A stretch of DNA of 64,000 bases, taken from Hippophae tibetana. Taxonomy: Eukaryota; Streptophyta; Magnoliopsida; Rosales; Elaeagnaceae. The notes under the pieces were generated by a model, which saw nothing but the letters and a program-made list of their open reading frames with translations, did no database searches and had not been told where the DNA came from. Position numbers and translations under genes: made by a program. Numbering within the stretch: the stretch's first letter is position 1; the number at the start of each line of letters is the position of its first letter. The stretch lies in NCBI GenBank assembly GCA_037013495.1, contig CM072803.1:54759627-54823626 (forward strand). Direction: 5' to 3'. Positions 9,101 through 21,682 of the stretch are shown in pieces.

Positions 9101-12100
9101 TGATATATTTAAGTGAAATTATTACGTCTTATGATGCAAAACTATTTAAATTTGAAATTTTGTTCATTATTCTAAATAAGATATCAATAATTCTCATTTT
9201 CGACTCATTTTTGACATCAATATTCTTAACTTATTTATAAGTTATTGTGTTTTTTTCGGATGGCATCGTAATGAATTTGCCTTTGGTTGTCCATTTCTCC
9301 CTAGAAATCTAGGTTTCAAACCCATTCTAAGAGTAAGATTTAGTGAAATATGATGCTACATATTACGCTCATCCACAATAGAAATATTTCTAGCTAGGTA
9401 ACAAAATGTTTACAAATGATGTTTGAAACAACCTCTATCCATCAACTTTTTTTATCTGGAAGGGAGGTAATATAATTTGCATGAATTTGCCTTTGCTTGG
9501 AATTAAGAATTACAAAGGAAAGAAAATAATCATAGATCATCGGGAAAAATCAATAAGGGGAAAATAAAACATAATCATTTTCTAATGTCTATATTATAAA
9601 AGAAAGTTGGCGAAATAAATACTACGCGTTTTATTTCCTAATAATTATGATATATTTAAGTGAAATTATTACGTCTTATGATACAAAACTATTTAAATTT
9701 GAAATTTTGTTCATTATTCTAAATAAGAGATCAATAATTCTCATTTTCGACTCATTTTTGACATCAATATTCTTAACTTATTTATAAGTTATTGTGGTTG
9801 GTTTGGAGGTGATCGTAATGAATTTGCCTTTGGTTGTCCCTTTCTCCCTAGAAATCTAGGTTTCAAACCCATTCTAAGAGTAAGAGGTAGTGAAATATGA
9901 TGCTACATATTACGCTCATCCACAATAGTAATTTTTCTAGCTATTTAACAAGAAGTTTACAAATGATGTCTAAAACAACCTCTATCCATAAACCTTTTCC
10001 ATTTGGAAGGGATGTAATGTAATTTGCATGAATTTGCTTGTGCGGGGAATTAGGACATACGAAGGAAAGAAAATAATCATAGATCATGAGGAAAAATCAA
10101 TAAGGGGAAAATAAAACATAATCATTTTCTCATATCTATATTATAATAGAAAGTTGGCGAAATATATACTACGCGTTTTATTTCCTAATAATTATGATAT
10201 ATTTAAGTGAAATTATTACGTCTTATGATGCAATACTATTTAAATTTGAAATTTTCTTCATTATTCTAAATAATGAGATCAATAATTCTCATTTTCGACG
10301 CATTTTTGACATAAATATTCTTAACTTATTTATAAGTTATTTTGTTTTTTTCGGATGGCATCGTAATGAATTTGCCTTTGGTTGTCCCTTTCTCCCTAGA
10401 AATCTAGGTGTCAAACCCATTCTAAGAGTAAGAGTTAGTGAAATATGATGCTACATATTACGCTTATCCACAATAGAAATGTTTCTAGCTAGGTAACAAG
10501 AAGTTTACAAATGATGTCTAAAACAACCTCTATCAATCAACTTTTTCCATTTCGAAGGGAGGTAATATAATTTGCATGAATTTGCGTGTGCGGGGAATTA
10601 GGACAGACAAAGGAATGAAAATAATCATAGATCATGAGGAAAACTCAATAAGGGGAAAATAAAACATAATCATTTTCTCATATCTATATTATAAAAGAAA
10701 GTTGGCGATATAAATACTACGCATTTTATTTCCTTATAATTATGATATATTTAAGTGAAATTATTACGTCTTATGATGCAAAACTATTTAAATTTGAAAT
10801 TTTGTTCATTATTCTAAATAAGAGATCAATAATTCTCATTTTCGACTCATTTTTGACATCAATATTCTTAACTTATTTATAAGTTATTGTGGTTGTTTTG
10901 GAGGAGATCGTAATGAATTTGCCTTTGGTTGTCCCTTTCTCCCTAGAAATCTAGGTTTCAAACACATTTTAAGAGGAAGAGTTAGTGAAATATGATGCTA
11001 CATATTACGCTCATCCACAATAGCAATATTTCTTCCTATGTAACAAGAAGTTTACAAATGATGTCTAAACCAACCTCTATCCATCAACTTTTTCCATTTG
11101 GAAGGGAGGTAATATAATTTGCATGAATTTGCCTGTGCGGGGAATTAGGACTTACAAAGCAAAAAAACTAATCATAGATCATGAGGAAAACTCAATAAGG
11201 GGAAAATAAAACATAATCATTTTCTCATATCTATATTATAAAAGAAAGTTGGCGAAATAAATACTACACGTTTTATTTCCTAATAATTATGATATATTTA
11301 AGTGAAATTATTACTTCTTATGATGCAAAACTATTTAAATTTGAAATTTTGTTCATTATTCTAAATAAGAGATCAATAATTCTCATTTTCGACTCATTTT
11401 TGAAATCAATATTCTTAACTTATTTATAAGTTATTGTGTTTTTTTTCGGATGGCATCGTAATGAATTTGCCTTTGGTTGTCCCTTTCTCCCTAGAAATCT
11501 AGGTTTCAAACCCATTCTAAGAGTAAGAGTTAGTGAAATATGATGCTACATATTACGCTCATCCACAATAGAAATTTTTCTAGCCAGGTAACAAAATGTT
11601 TACAAATGATGTCTGAAACAACCTCTATCCATCAACTTTTTTCATTTGGAAGGGAGGTAATATAATTTGCATGAATTTTCCTGGGCTAGGAATTAAGAAT
11701 TACAAAGGAAAGAAAATAATCATAGATCATCGGGAAAAATCAATAAGGGGAAAATAAAACATAATCATTTTCTAATGTCTATATTATAAAAGAAAGTTGG
11801 CGAAATAAATACTACGCGTTTTATTTCCTAATAATTATGATATTTTTAAGTGAAATTATTACGTCTTATGATGCAAAACTATTTAAATTTGAAATTTTGG
11901 TCATTATTCTAAATAAGGGATCAATAATTCTCATTTTCGACTCATTTTTGACATCAATATTCTTAACTTATTTATAAGTTATTGTGGTTGTTTTGGAGGA
12001 GATCGTAATGAATTTGCCTTTGGTTGTCCCTTTCTCCCTAGAAATCTAGGTTTCAAACACATTTTAAGAGGAAGAGTTAGTGAAATATGATGCTACATAT

Positions 12101-12383
12101 TACGCTCATCCACAATAGCAATATTTCTTCCTATGTAACAAGAAGTTTACAAATGATGTCTAAAACAACCTCTATCCATCAACTTTTTCCGTTTGGAAGG
12201 GAGGTAATATAATTTGCATGAATTTGCCTGTGCGGGGAATTAGGAGGTACAAAGGAAAGAAAATAATCATAGATCATGAGGAAAAATCAATAAGGGGAAA
12301 ACAAAACATAATCATTTTCTCATATTTATATTATAAAAGAAAGTTGGTGAAATAAATACTACGCGTTTTATTTCCTAATAATT
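6155..12383. repeat. Mosaic satellite section without a regular higher-order period
   Basis: Eleven to twelve monomers of mixed subtypes. Stretches of 100-600 bases match other places and then switch abruptly. The monomer at 10742 matches that at 8005, including the unusual acaaagcaaaaaaactaatc (near 8417 and 11152, 2,735 bp or five monomers apart). 10500-10640 matches about 7213-7345 (tatcaatcaac, gacagacaaaggaatga). 10194-10499 matches 3784-4089 exactly. This is the expected outcome of repeated unequal exchange and gene conversion. No genes. Confidence 0.8.
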
Positions 12384-15118
12384 ATGATATATTTAAGTGA
12401 AATTATTACGTCTTATGATGCAAAACTATTTAAATTTAAAATTTTCTTCGTTATTCTAAATAAGAGAACAATAATTCTCATTTTGGACTGAGTTTTGACA
12501 ACAATATTCTTAACTTATTTATAAGTTATTGTGGTTGTTTTGGATGAAATCATAATGAATTTGCCATTGGTTGTCCCTTTCTCCCTAGAAATCTAGGTTT
12601 CAAACCCATTCTAAGAGTAATAGGTAGTGAAATATGATGCTACATATTACACTCATCCACAATAGCAATTTTTCTAGCTAGGTAACAAGAAGTTTACAAA
12701 TTATGTCTAAAACAACCTCTATCCATCAACTTTTTCCATTTCGAAGGGAGGTAATATAATTTGCATGAATTTTCCTGTGCGGGGAATTAGGACAGACAAA
12801 GGAAAGAAAATAATCATAGATCATGAGGAAAAATCAATAAGGGGAAAAGAAAACATAATCATTTTCTCATATCTATATTATAAAAGAAAGTTGGCGAAAT
12901 AAATACTACACGTTTTATTTCCTAATAATTATGATATATTTAAGTGAAATTATTACTTCTTATGATGCAAAACTATTTAAATTTGAAATTTTGTTCATTA
13001 TTCTAAATAAGAGATCAATAATTCTCATTTTCGACTCATTTTTGAAATCAATATTCTTAACTTATTTATAAGTTATTGTGTTTTTTTCGGATGGCATCGT
13101 AATGAATTTGCCTTTGGTTGTCCCTTTCTCCCTAGAAATCTAGGTTTCAAACCCATTCTAAGAGTAAGAGTTAGTGAAATATGATGCTACATATTACGCT
13201 CATCCACAATAGAAATTTTTCTAGCCAGGTAACAAAATGTTTACAAATGATGTCTGAAACAACCTCTATCCATCAACTTTTTTCATTTGGAAGGGAGGTA
13301 ATATAATTTGCATGAATTTTCCTGGGCTAGGAATTAAGAATTACAAAGGAAAGAAAATAATCATAGATCATCGGGAAAAATCAATAAGGGGAAAATAAAA
13401 CATAATCATTTTCTAATGTCTATATTATAAAAGAAAGTTGGCGAAATAAATACTACGCGTTTTATTTCCTAATAATTATGATATATTTAAGTGAAATTAT
13501 TACGTCTTATGATACAAAACTATTTAAATTTGAAATTTTGTTCATTATTCTAAATAAGAGATCAATAATTCTCATTTTCGACTCATTTTTGAAATCAATA
13601 TTCTTAACTTATTGATAAGTTATTGTGTTTTTTTCGGATGGCATCGTAATGAATTTGCCTTTGGTTGTCCCTTTCTCCTCAGAAATCTAGGTTTCAAACC
13701 CATTCTAAGAGTAAAAGTTAGTGAAATATGATGCTACATATTACGCTCATCCACAATAGAAATTTTTCTAGCCAGGTAACAAAATGTTTACAAATGATGT
13801 CTGAAACAACCTCTATCCATCAACTTTTTTCATTTGGAAGGGAGGTAATATAATTTGCATGAATTTTCCTGGGCTAGGAATTAAGAATTACAAAGGAAAG
13901 AAAATAATCATAGATCATCGGGAAAAATCAATAAGGGGAAAATAAAACATAATCATTTTCTAATGTCTATATTATAATAGAAAGTTGGCGAAATAAATAC
14001 TACACGTTTTATTTCCTAATAATTATGATATATTTAAGTGAAATTATTACTTCTTATGATGCAAAACTATTTACATTTGAAATTTTGTTCATTATTCTAA
14101 ATAAGAGATCAATAATTCTCATTTTCGACTCATTTTTGAAATCAATATTCTTAACTTATTTATAAGTTATTGTGTTTTTTTCGGATGGCATCGTAATGAA
14201 TTTGCCTTTGGTTGTCCCTTTCTCCCTAGAAATCTAGGTTTCAAACCCATTCTAAGAGTAAGAGTTAGTGAAATATGATGCTACATATTACGCTCATCCA
14301 CAATAGAAATTTTTCTAGCCAGGTAACAAAATGTTTACAAATGATGTCTGAAACAACCTCTATCCATCAACTTTTTTCATTTGGAAGGGAGGTAATATAA
14401 TTTGCATGAATTTTCCTGGGCTAGGAATTAAGAATTACAAAGGAAAGAAAATAATCATAGATCATCGGGAAAAATCAATAAGGGGAAAATAAAACATAAT
14501 CATTTTCTAATGTTTATATTATAAAAGAAAGTTGGCGAAATAAATACTACGCGTTTTATTTCCTAATAATTATGATATATTTAAGTGAAATTATTACGTC
14601 TTATGATACAAAACTATTTAAATTTGAAATTTTGCTCATTATTCTAAATAAGTGATCAATAATTCTCATTTTCGACTCATTTTTGAAATCAATATTCTTA
14701 ACTTATTTATAAGTTATTGTGTTTTTTTCGGATGGCATCGTAATGAATTTGCCTTTGGTTGTCCCTTTCTCCCTAGAAATCTAGGTTTCAAACCCATTCT
14801 AAGAGTAAGAGTTAGTGAAATATGATGCTACATATTACGCTCATCCACAATAGAAATTTTTCTAGCCAGGTAACAAAATGTTTACAAATGATGTCTGAAA
14901 CAACCTCTATCCATCAACTTTTTTCATTTGGAAGGGAGGTAATATAATTTGCATGAATTTTCCTGGGCTAGGAATTAAGAATTACAAAGGAAAGAAAATA
15001 ATCATAGATCATCGGGAAAAATCAATAAGGGGAAAATAAAACATAATCATTTTCTAATGTCTATATTATAAAAGAAAGTTGGCGAAATAAATACTACGCG
15101 TTTTATTTCCTAATAATT
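12384..15118. repeat. Pentameric higher-order repeat, copy 1 (2,735 bp)
   Basis: Five monomers (12384, 12931, 13478, 14025, 14572). The first carries cttcgttattc with agagaacaat and ttgacaacaat. The second and fourth carry attacttcttatgatgc. The third and fifth carry attacgtcttatgatac. The third also has the private acttattgataagtt and tctcctcagaaatc. The fourth has actatttacatttg, and the fifth has gctcattattc with aagtgatcaat. The same order recurs in copies 2 and 3. Confidence 0.9.
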
Positions 15119-17853
15119 ATGATATATTTAAGTGAAATTATTACGTCTTATGATGCAAAACTATTTGAATTTAAAATTTTCTTCGTTATTCTAAATAAGA
15201 GAACAATAATTCTCATTTTGGACTCAGTTTTGACAACAATATTCTTAACTTATTTATAAGTTATTGTGGTTGTTTTGGATGAAATCATAATGAATTTGCC
15301 ATTGGTTGTCCCTTTCTCCCTAGAAATCTAGGTTTCAAACCCATTCTAAGAGTAATAGGTAGTGAAATATGATGCTACATATTACGCTCATCCACAATAG
15401 CAATTTTTCTAGCTAGGTAACAAGAAGTTTACAAATTATGTCTAAAACAACCTCTATCCATCAACTTTTTCCATTTCGAAGGGAGGTAATATAATTTGCA
15501 TGAATTTTCCTGTGCGGGGAATTAGGACAGACAAAGGAAAGAAAATAATCATAGATCATGAGGAAAAATCAATAAGGGGAAAAGAAAACATAATCATTTT
15601 CTCATATCTATATTATAAAAGAAAGTTGGCGAAATAAATACTACACGTTTTATTTCCTAATAATTATGATATATTTAAGTGAAATTATTACTTCTTATGA
15701 TGCAAAACTATTTAAATTTGAAATTTTGTTCATTATTCTAAATAAGAGATCAATAATTCTCATTTTCGACTCATTTTTGAAATCAATATTCTTAACTTAT
15801 TTATAAGTTATTGTGTTTTTTTCGGATGGCATCGTAATGAATTTGCCTTTGGTTGTCCCTTTCTCCCTAGAAATCTAGGTTTCAAACCCATTCTAAGAGT
15901 AAGAGTTAGTGAAATATGATGCTACATATTACGCTCATCCACAATAGAAATTTTTCTAGCCAGGTAACAAAATGTTTACAAATGATGTCTGAAACAACCT
16001 CTATCCATCAACTTTTTTCATTTGGAAGGGAGGTAATATAATTTGCATGAATTTTCCTGGGCTAGGAATTAAGAATTACAAAGGAAAGAAAATAATCATA
16101 GATCATCGGGAAAAATCAATAAGGGGAAAATAAAACATAATCATTTTCTAATGTCTATATTATAAAAGAAAGTTGGCGAAATAAATACTACGCGTTTTAT
16201 TTCCTAATAATTATGATATATTTAAGTGAAATTATTACGTCTTATGATACAAAACTATTTAAATTTGAAATTTTGTTCATTATTCTAAATAAGAGATCAA
16301 TAATTCTCATTTTCGACTCATTTTTGAAATCAATATTCTTAACTTATTGATAAGTTATTGTGTTTTTTTCGGATGGCATCGTAATGAATTTGCCTTTGGT
16401 TGTCCCTTTCTCCTCAGAAATCTAGGTTTCAAACCCATTCTAAGAGTAAAAGTTAGTGAAATATGATGCTACATATTACGCTCATCCACAATAGAAATTT
16501 TTCTAGCCAGGTAACAAAATGTTTACAAATGATGTCTGAAACAACCTCTATCCATCAACTTTTTTCATTTGGAAGGGAGGTAATATAATTTGCATGAATT
16601 TTCCTGGGCTAGGAATTAAGAATTACAAAGGAAAGAAAATAATCATAGATCATCGGGAAAAATCAATAAGGGGAAAATAAAACATAATCATTTTCTAATG
16701 TCTATATTATAATAGAAAGTTGGCGAAATAAATACTACACGTTTTATTTCCTAATAATTATGATATATTTAAGTGAAATTATTACTTCTTATGATGCAAA
16801 ACTATTTACATTTGAAATTTTGTTCATTATTCTAAATAAGAGATCAATAATTCTCATTTTCGACTCATTTTTGAAATCAATATTCTTAACTTATTTATAA
16901 GTTATTGTGTTTTTTTCGGATGGCATCGTAATGAATTTGCCTTTGGTTGTCCCTTTCTCCCTAGAAATCTAGGTTTCAAACCCATTCTAAGAGTAAGAGT
17001 TAGTGAAATATGATGCTACATATTACGCTCATCCACAATAGAAATTTTTCTAGCCAGGTAACAAAATGTTTACAAATGATGTCTGAAACAACCTCTATCC
17101 ATCAACTTTTTTCATTTGGAAGGGAGGTAATATAATTTGCATGAATTTTCCTGGGCTAGGAATTAAGAATTACAAAGGAAAGAAAATAATCATAGATCAT
17201 CGGGAAAAATCAATAAGGGGAAAATAAAACATAATCATTTTCTAATGTTTATATTATAAAAGAAAGTTGGCGAAATAAATACTACGCGTTTTATTTCCTA
17301 ATAATTATGATATATTTAAGTGAAATTATTACGTCTTATGATACAAAACTATTTAAATTTGAAATTTTGCTCATTATTCTAAATAAGTGATCAATAATTC
17401 TCATTTTCGACTCATTTTTGAAATCAATATTCTTAACTTATTTATAAGTTATTGTGTTTTTTTCGGATGGCATCGTAATGAATTTGCCTTTGGTTGTCCC
17501 TTTCTCCCTAGAAATCTAGGTTTCAAACCCATTCTAAGAGTAAGAGTTAGTGAAATATGATGCTACATATTACGCTCATCCACAATAGAAATTTTTCTAG
17601 CCAGGTAACAAAATGTTTACAAATGATGTCTGAAACAACCTCTATCCATCAACTTTTTTCATTTGGAAGGGAGGTAATATAATTTGCATGAATTTTCCTG
17701 GGCTAGGAATTAAGAATTACAAAGGAAAGAAAATAATCATAGATCATCGGGAAAAATCAATAAGGGGAAAATAAAACATAATCATTTTCTAATGTCTATA
17801 TTATAAAAGAAAGTTGGCGAAATAAATACTACACGTTTTATTTCCTAATAATT
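15119..17853. repeat. Pentameric higher-order repeat, copy 2 (2,735 bp)
   Basis: Monomers at 15119, 15666, 16213, 16760 and 17307 repeat copy 1 in the same order with all diagnostic variants and only a handful of differences, for example ggactcagttttg in place of ggactgagttttg in the first monomer. The shift from copy 1 is exactly 2,735 bp. Confidence 0.9.
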
Positions 17854-18947
17854 ATGATATATTTAAGTGAAATTATTACTTCTTATGATGCAAAACTATT
17901 TAAATTTGAAATTTTGTTCATTATTCTAAATAAGAGATCAATAATTCTCATTTTCGACTCATTTTTGAAATCAATATTCTTAACTTATTTATAAGTTATT
18001 GTGTTTTTTTCGGATGGCATCGTAATGAATTTGCCTTTGGTTGTCCCTTTCTCCCTAGAAATCTATGTTTCAAACCCATTCTAAGAGTAAGAGTTAGTGA
18101 AATATGATGCTACATATTACGCTCATCCACAATAGAAATTTTTCTAGCCAGGTAACAAAATGTTTACAAATGATGTCTGAAACAACCTCTATCCATCAAC
18201 TTTTTTCATTTGGAAGGGAGGTAATATAATTTGCATGAATTTTCCTGGGCTAGGAATTAAGAATTACAAAGGAAAGAAAATAATCATAGATCATCGGGAA
18301 AAATCAATAAGGGGAAAATAAAACATAATCATTTTCTAATGTTTATATTATAAAAGAAAGTTGGCGAAATAAATACTACGCGTTTTATTTCCTAATAATT
18401 ATGATATATTTCAGTGAAATTATTACGTCTTATGATACAAAACTATTTAAATTTGAAATTTTGCTCATTATTCTAAATAAGTGATCAATAATTCTCATTT
18501 TCGACTCATTTTTGAAATCAATATTCTTAACTTATTTATAAGTTATTGTGTTTTTTTCGGATGGCATCGTAATGAATTTGCCTTTGGTTGTCCCTTTCTC
18601 CCTAGAAATCTAGGTTTCAAACCCATTCTAAGAGTAAGAGTTAGTGAAATATGATGCTACATATTACGCTCATCCACAATAGAAATTTTTCTAGCCAGGT
18701 AACAAAATGTTTACAAATGATGTCTGAAACAACCTCTATCCATCAACTTTTTTCATTTGGAAGGGAGGTAATATAATTTGCATGAATTTTCCTGGGCTAG
18801 GAATTAAGAATTACAAAGGAAAGAAAATAATCATAGATCATCGGGAAAAATCAATAAGGGGAAAATAAAACATAATCATTTTCTAATGTCTATATTATAA
18901 AAGAAAGTTGGCGAAATAAATACTACGCGTTTTATTTCCTAATAATT
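17854..18947. repeat. Extra dimer between pentamer copies (1,094 bp)
   Basis: Monomers at 17854 and 18401 repeat the last two monomer types of the pentamer (acttcttatgatgc, then acgtcttatgatac with gctcattattc and aagtgatc). This lengthens the copy 2 to copy 3 spacing to seven monomers. The first of the pair has the private variant aaatctatgtttc near 18060, shared with the non-equivalent monomer at 19495 (near 19705). The pattern fits out-of-register exchange. Confidence 0.85.
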
Positions 18948-21682
18948 ATGATATATTTAAGTGAAATTATTACGTCTTATGATGCAAAACTATTTAAATT
19001 TAAAATTTTCTTCGTTATTCTAAATAAGAGAACAATAATTCTCATTTTGGACTCAGTTTTGACAACAATATTCTTAACTTATTTATAAGTTATTGTGGTT
19101 GTTTTGGATGAAATCATAATGAATTTGCCATTGGTTGTCCCTTTCTCCCTAGAAATCTAGGTTTCAAACCCATTCTAAGAGTAATAGGTAGTGAAATATG
19201 ATGCTACATATTACGCTCATCCACAATAGCAATTTTTCTAGCTAGGTAACAAGAAGTTTACAAATTATGTCTAAAACAACCTCTATCCATCAACTTTTTC
19301 CATTTCGAAGGGAGGTAATATAATTTGCATGAATTTTCCTGTGCGGGGAATTAGGACAGACAAAGGAAAGAAAATAATCATAGATCATGAGGAAAAATCA
19401 ATAAGGGGAAAAGAAAACATTATCATTTTCTCATATCTATATTATAAAAGAAAGTTGGCGAAATAAATACTACACGTTTTATTTCCTAATAATTATGATA
19501 TATTTAAGTGAAATTATTACTTCTTATGATGCAAAACTATTTAAATTTGAAATTTTGTTCATTATTCTAAATAAGAGATCAATAATTCTCATTTTCGACT
19601 CATTTTTGAAATCAATATTCTTAACTTATTTATAAGTTATTGTGTTTTTTTCGGATGGCATCGTAATGAATTTGCCTTTGGTTGTCCCTTTCTCCCTAGA
19701 AATCTATGTTTCAAACCCATTCTAAGAGTAAGAGTTAGTGAAATATGATGCTACATATTACGCTCATCCACAATAGAAATTTTTCTAGCCAGGTAACAAA
19801 ATGTTTACAAATGATGTCTGAAACAACCTCTATCCATCAACTTTTTTCATTTGGAAGGGAGGTAATATAATTTGCATGAATTTTCCGGGGCTAGGAATTA
19901 AGAATTACAAAGGAAAGAAAATAATCATAGATCATCGGGAAAAATCAATAAGGGGAAAATAAAACATAATCATTTTCTAATGTCTATATTATAAAAGAAA
20001 GTTGGCGAAATAAATACTACGCGTTTTATTTCCTAATAATTATGATATATTTAAGTGAAATTATTACGTCTTATGATACAAAACTATTTAAATTTGAAAT
20101 TTTGTTCATTATTCTAAATAAGAGATCAATAATTCTCATTTTCGACTCATTTTTGAAATCAATATTCTTAACTTATTGATAAGTTATTGTGTTTTTTTCG
20201 GATGGCATCGTAATGAATTTGCCTTTGGTTGTCCCTTTCTCCTCAGAAATCTAGGTTTCAAACCCATTCTAAGAGTAAGAGTTAGTGAAATATGATGCTA
20301 CATATTACGCTCATCCACAATAGAAATTTTTCTAGCCAGGTAACAAAATGTTTACAAATGATGTCTGAAACAACCTCTATCCATCAACTTTTTTCATTTG
20401 GAAGGGAGGTAATATAATTTGCATGAATTTTCCTGGGCTAGGAATTAAGAATTACAAAGGAAAGAAAATAATCATAGATCATCGGGAAAAATCAATAAGG
20501 GGAAAATAAAACATAATCATTTTCTAATGTCTATATTATAATAGAAAGTTGGCGAAATAAATACTACACGTTTTATTTCCTAATAATTATGATATATTTA
20601 AGTGAAATTATTACTTCTTATGATGCAAAACTATTTACATTTGAAATTTTGTTCATTATTCTAAATAAGAGATCAATAATTCTCATTTTCGACTCATTTT
20701 TGAAATCAATATTCTTAACTTATTTATAAGTTATTGTGTTTTTTTCGGATGGCATCGTAATGAATTTGCCTTTGGTTGTCCCTTTCTCCCTAGAAATCTA
20801 GGTTTCAAACCCATTCTAAGAGTAAGAGTTAGTGAAATATGATGCTACATATTACGCTCATCCACAATAGAAATTTTTCTAGCAAGGTAACAAAATGTTT
20901 ACAAATGATGTCTGAAACAACCTCTATCCATCAACTTTTTTCATTTGGAAGGGAGGTAATATAATTTGCATGAATTTTCCTGGGCTAGGAATTAAGAATT
21001 ACAAAGGAAAGAAAATAATCATAGATCATCGGGAAAAATCAATAAGGGGAAAATAAAACATAATCATTTTCTAATGTTTATATTATAAAAGAAAGTTGGC
21101 GAAATAAATACTACGCGTTTTATTTCCTAATAATTATGATATATTTAAGTGAAATTATTACGTCTTATGATACAAAACTATTTAAATTTGAAATTTTTCT
21201 CATTATTCTAAATAAGAGATCAATAATTCTCATTTTCGACTCATTTTTGAAATCAATATTCTTAACTTATTTATAAGTTATTGTGTTTTTTTCGGATGGC
21301 ATCGTAATGAATTTGCCTTTGGTTGTCCCTTTCTCCCTAGAAATCTAGGTTTCAAACCCATTCTAAGAGTAAGAGTTAGTGAAACATGATGCTACATATT
21401 ATGCTCATCCACAATAGAAATATTTCTAGCCAGGTAACAAAATGTTTACAAATGATGTCTGAAACAACCTCTATCCATCAACTTTTTTCATTTGGAAGGG
21501 AGGTAATATAATTTGCATGAATTTTCCTAGGCTAGGAATTAAGAATTACAAAGGAAAGAAAATAATCATAGATCATCGGGAAAAATCAATAAGGGGAAAA
21601 TAAAACATAATCATTTTCTAATGTCTATATTATAAAAGAAAGTTGGCGAAATAAATACTACACGTTTTATTTCCTAATAATT
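18948..21682. repeat. Pentameric higher-order repeat, copy 3 (2,735 bp)
   Basis: Monomers at 18948, 19495, 20042, 20589 and 21136 again follow the pentamer order with the cttcgttattc, acttattgataag, tcctcagaaatc and tatttacatttg markers in their places. It starts 3,829 bp after copy 2. Its last monomer is less typical (tttctcattattc, aagagatc), so it grades into the next block. Confidence 0.88.
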
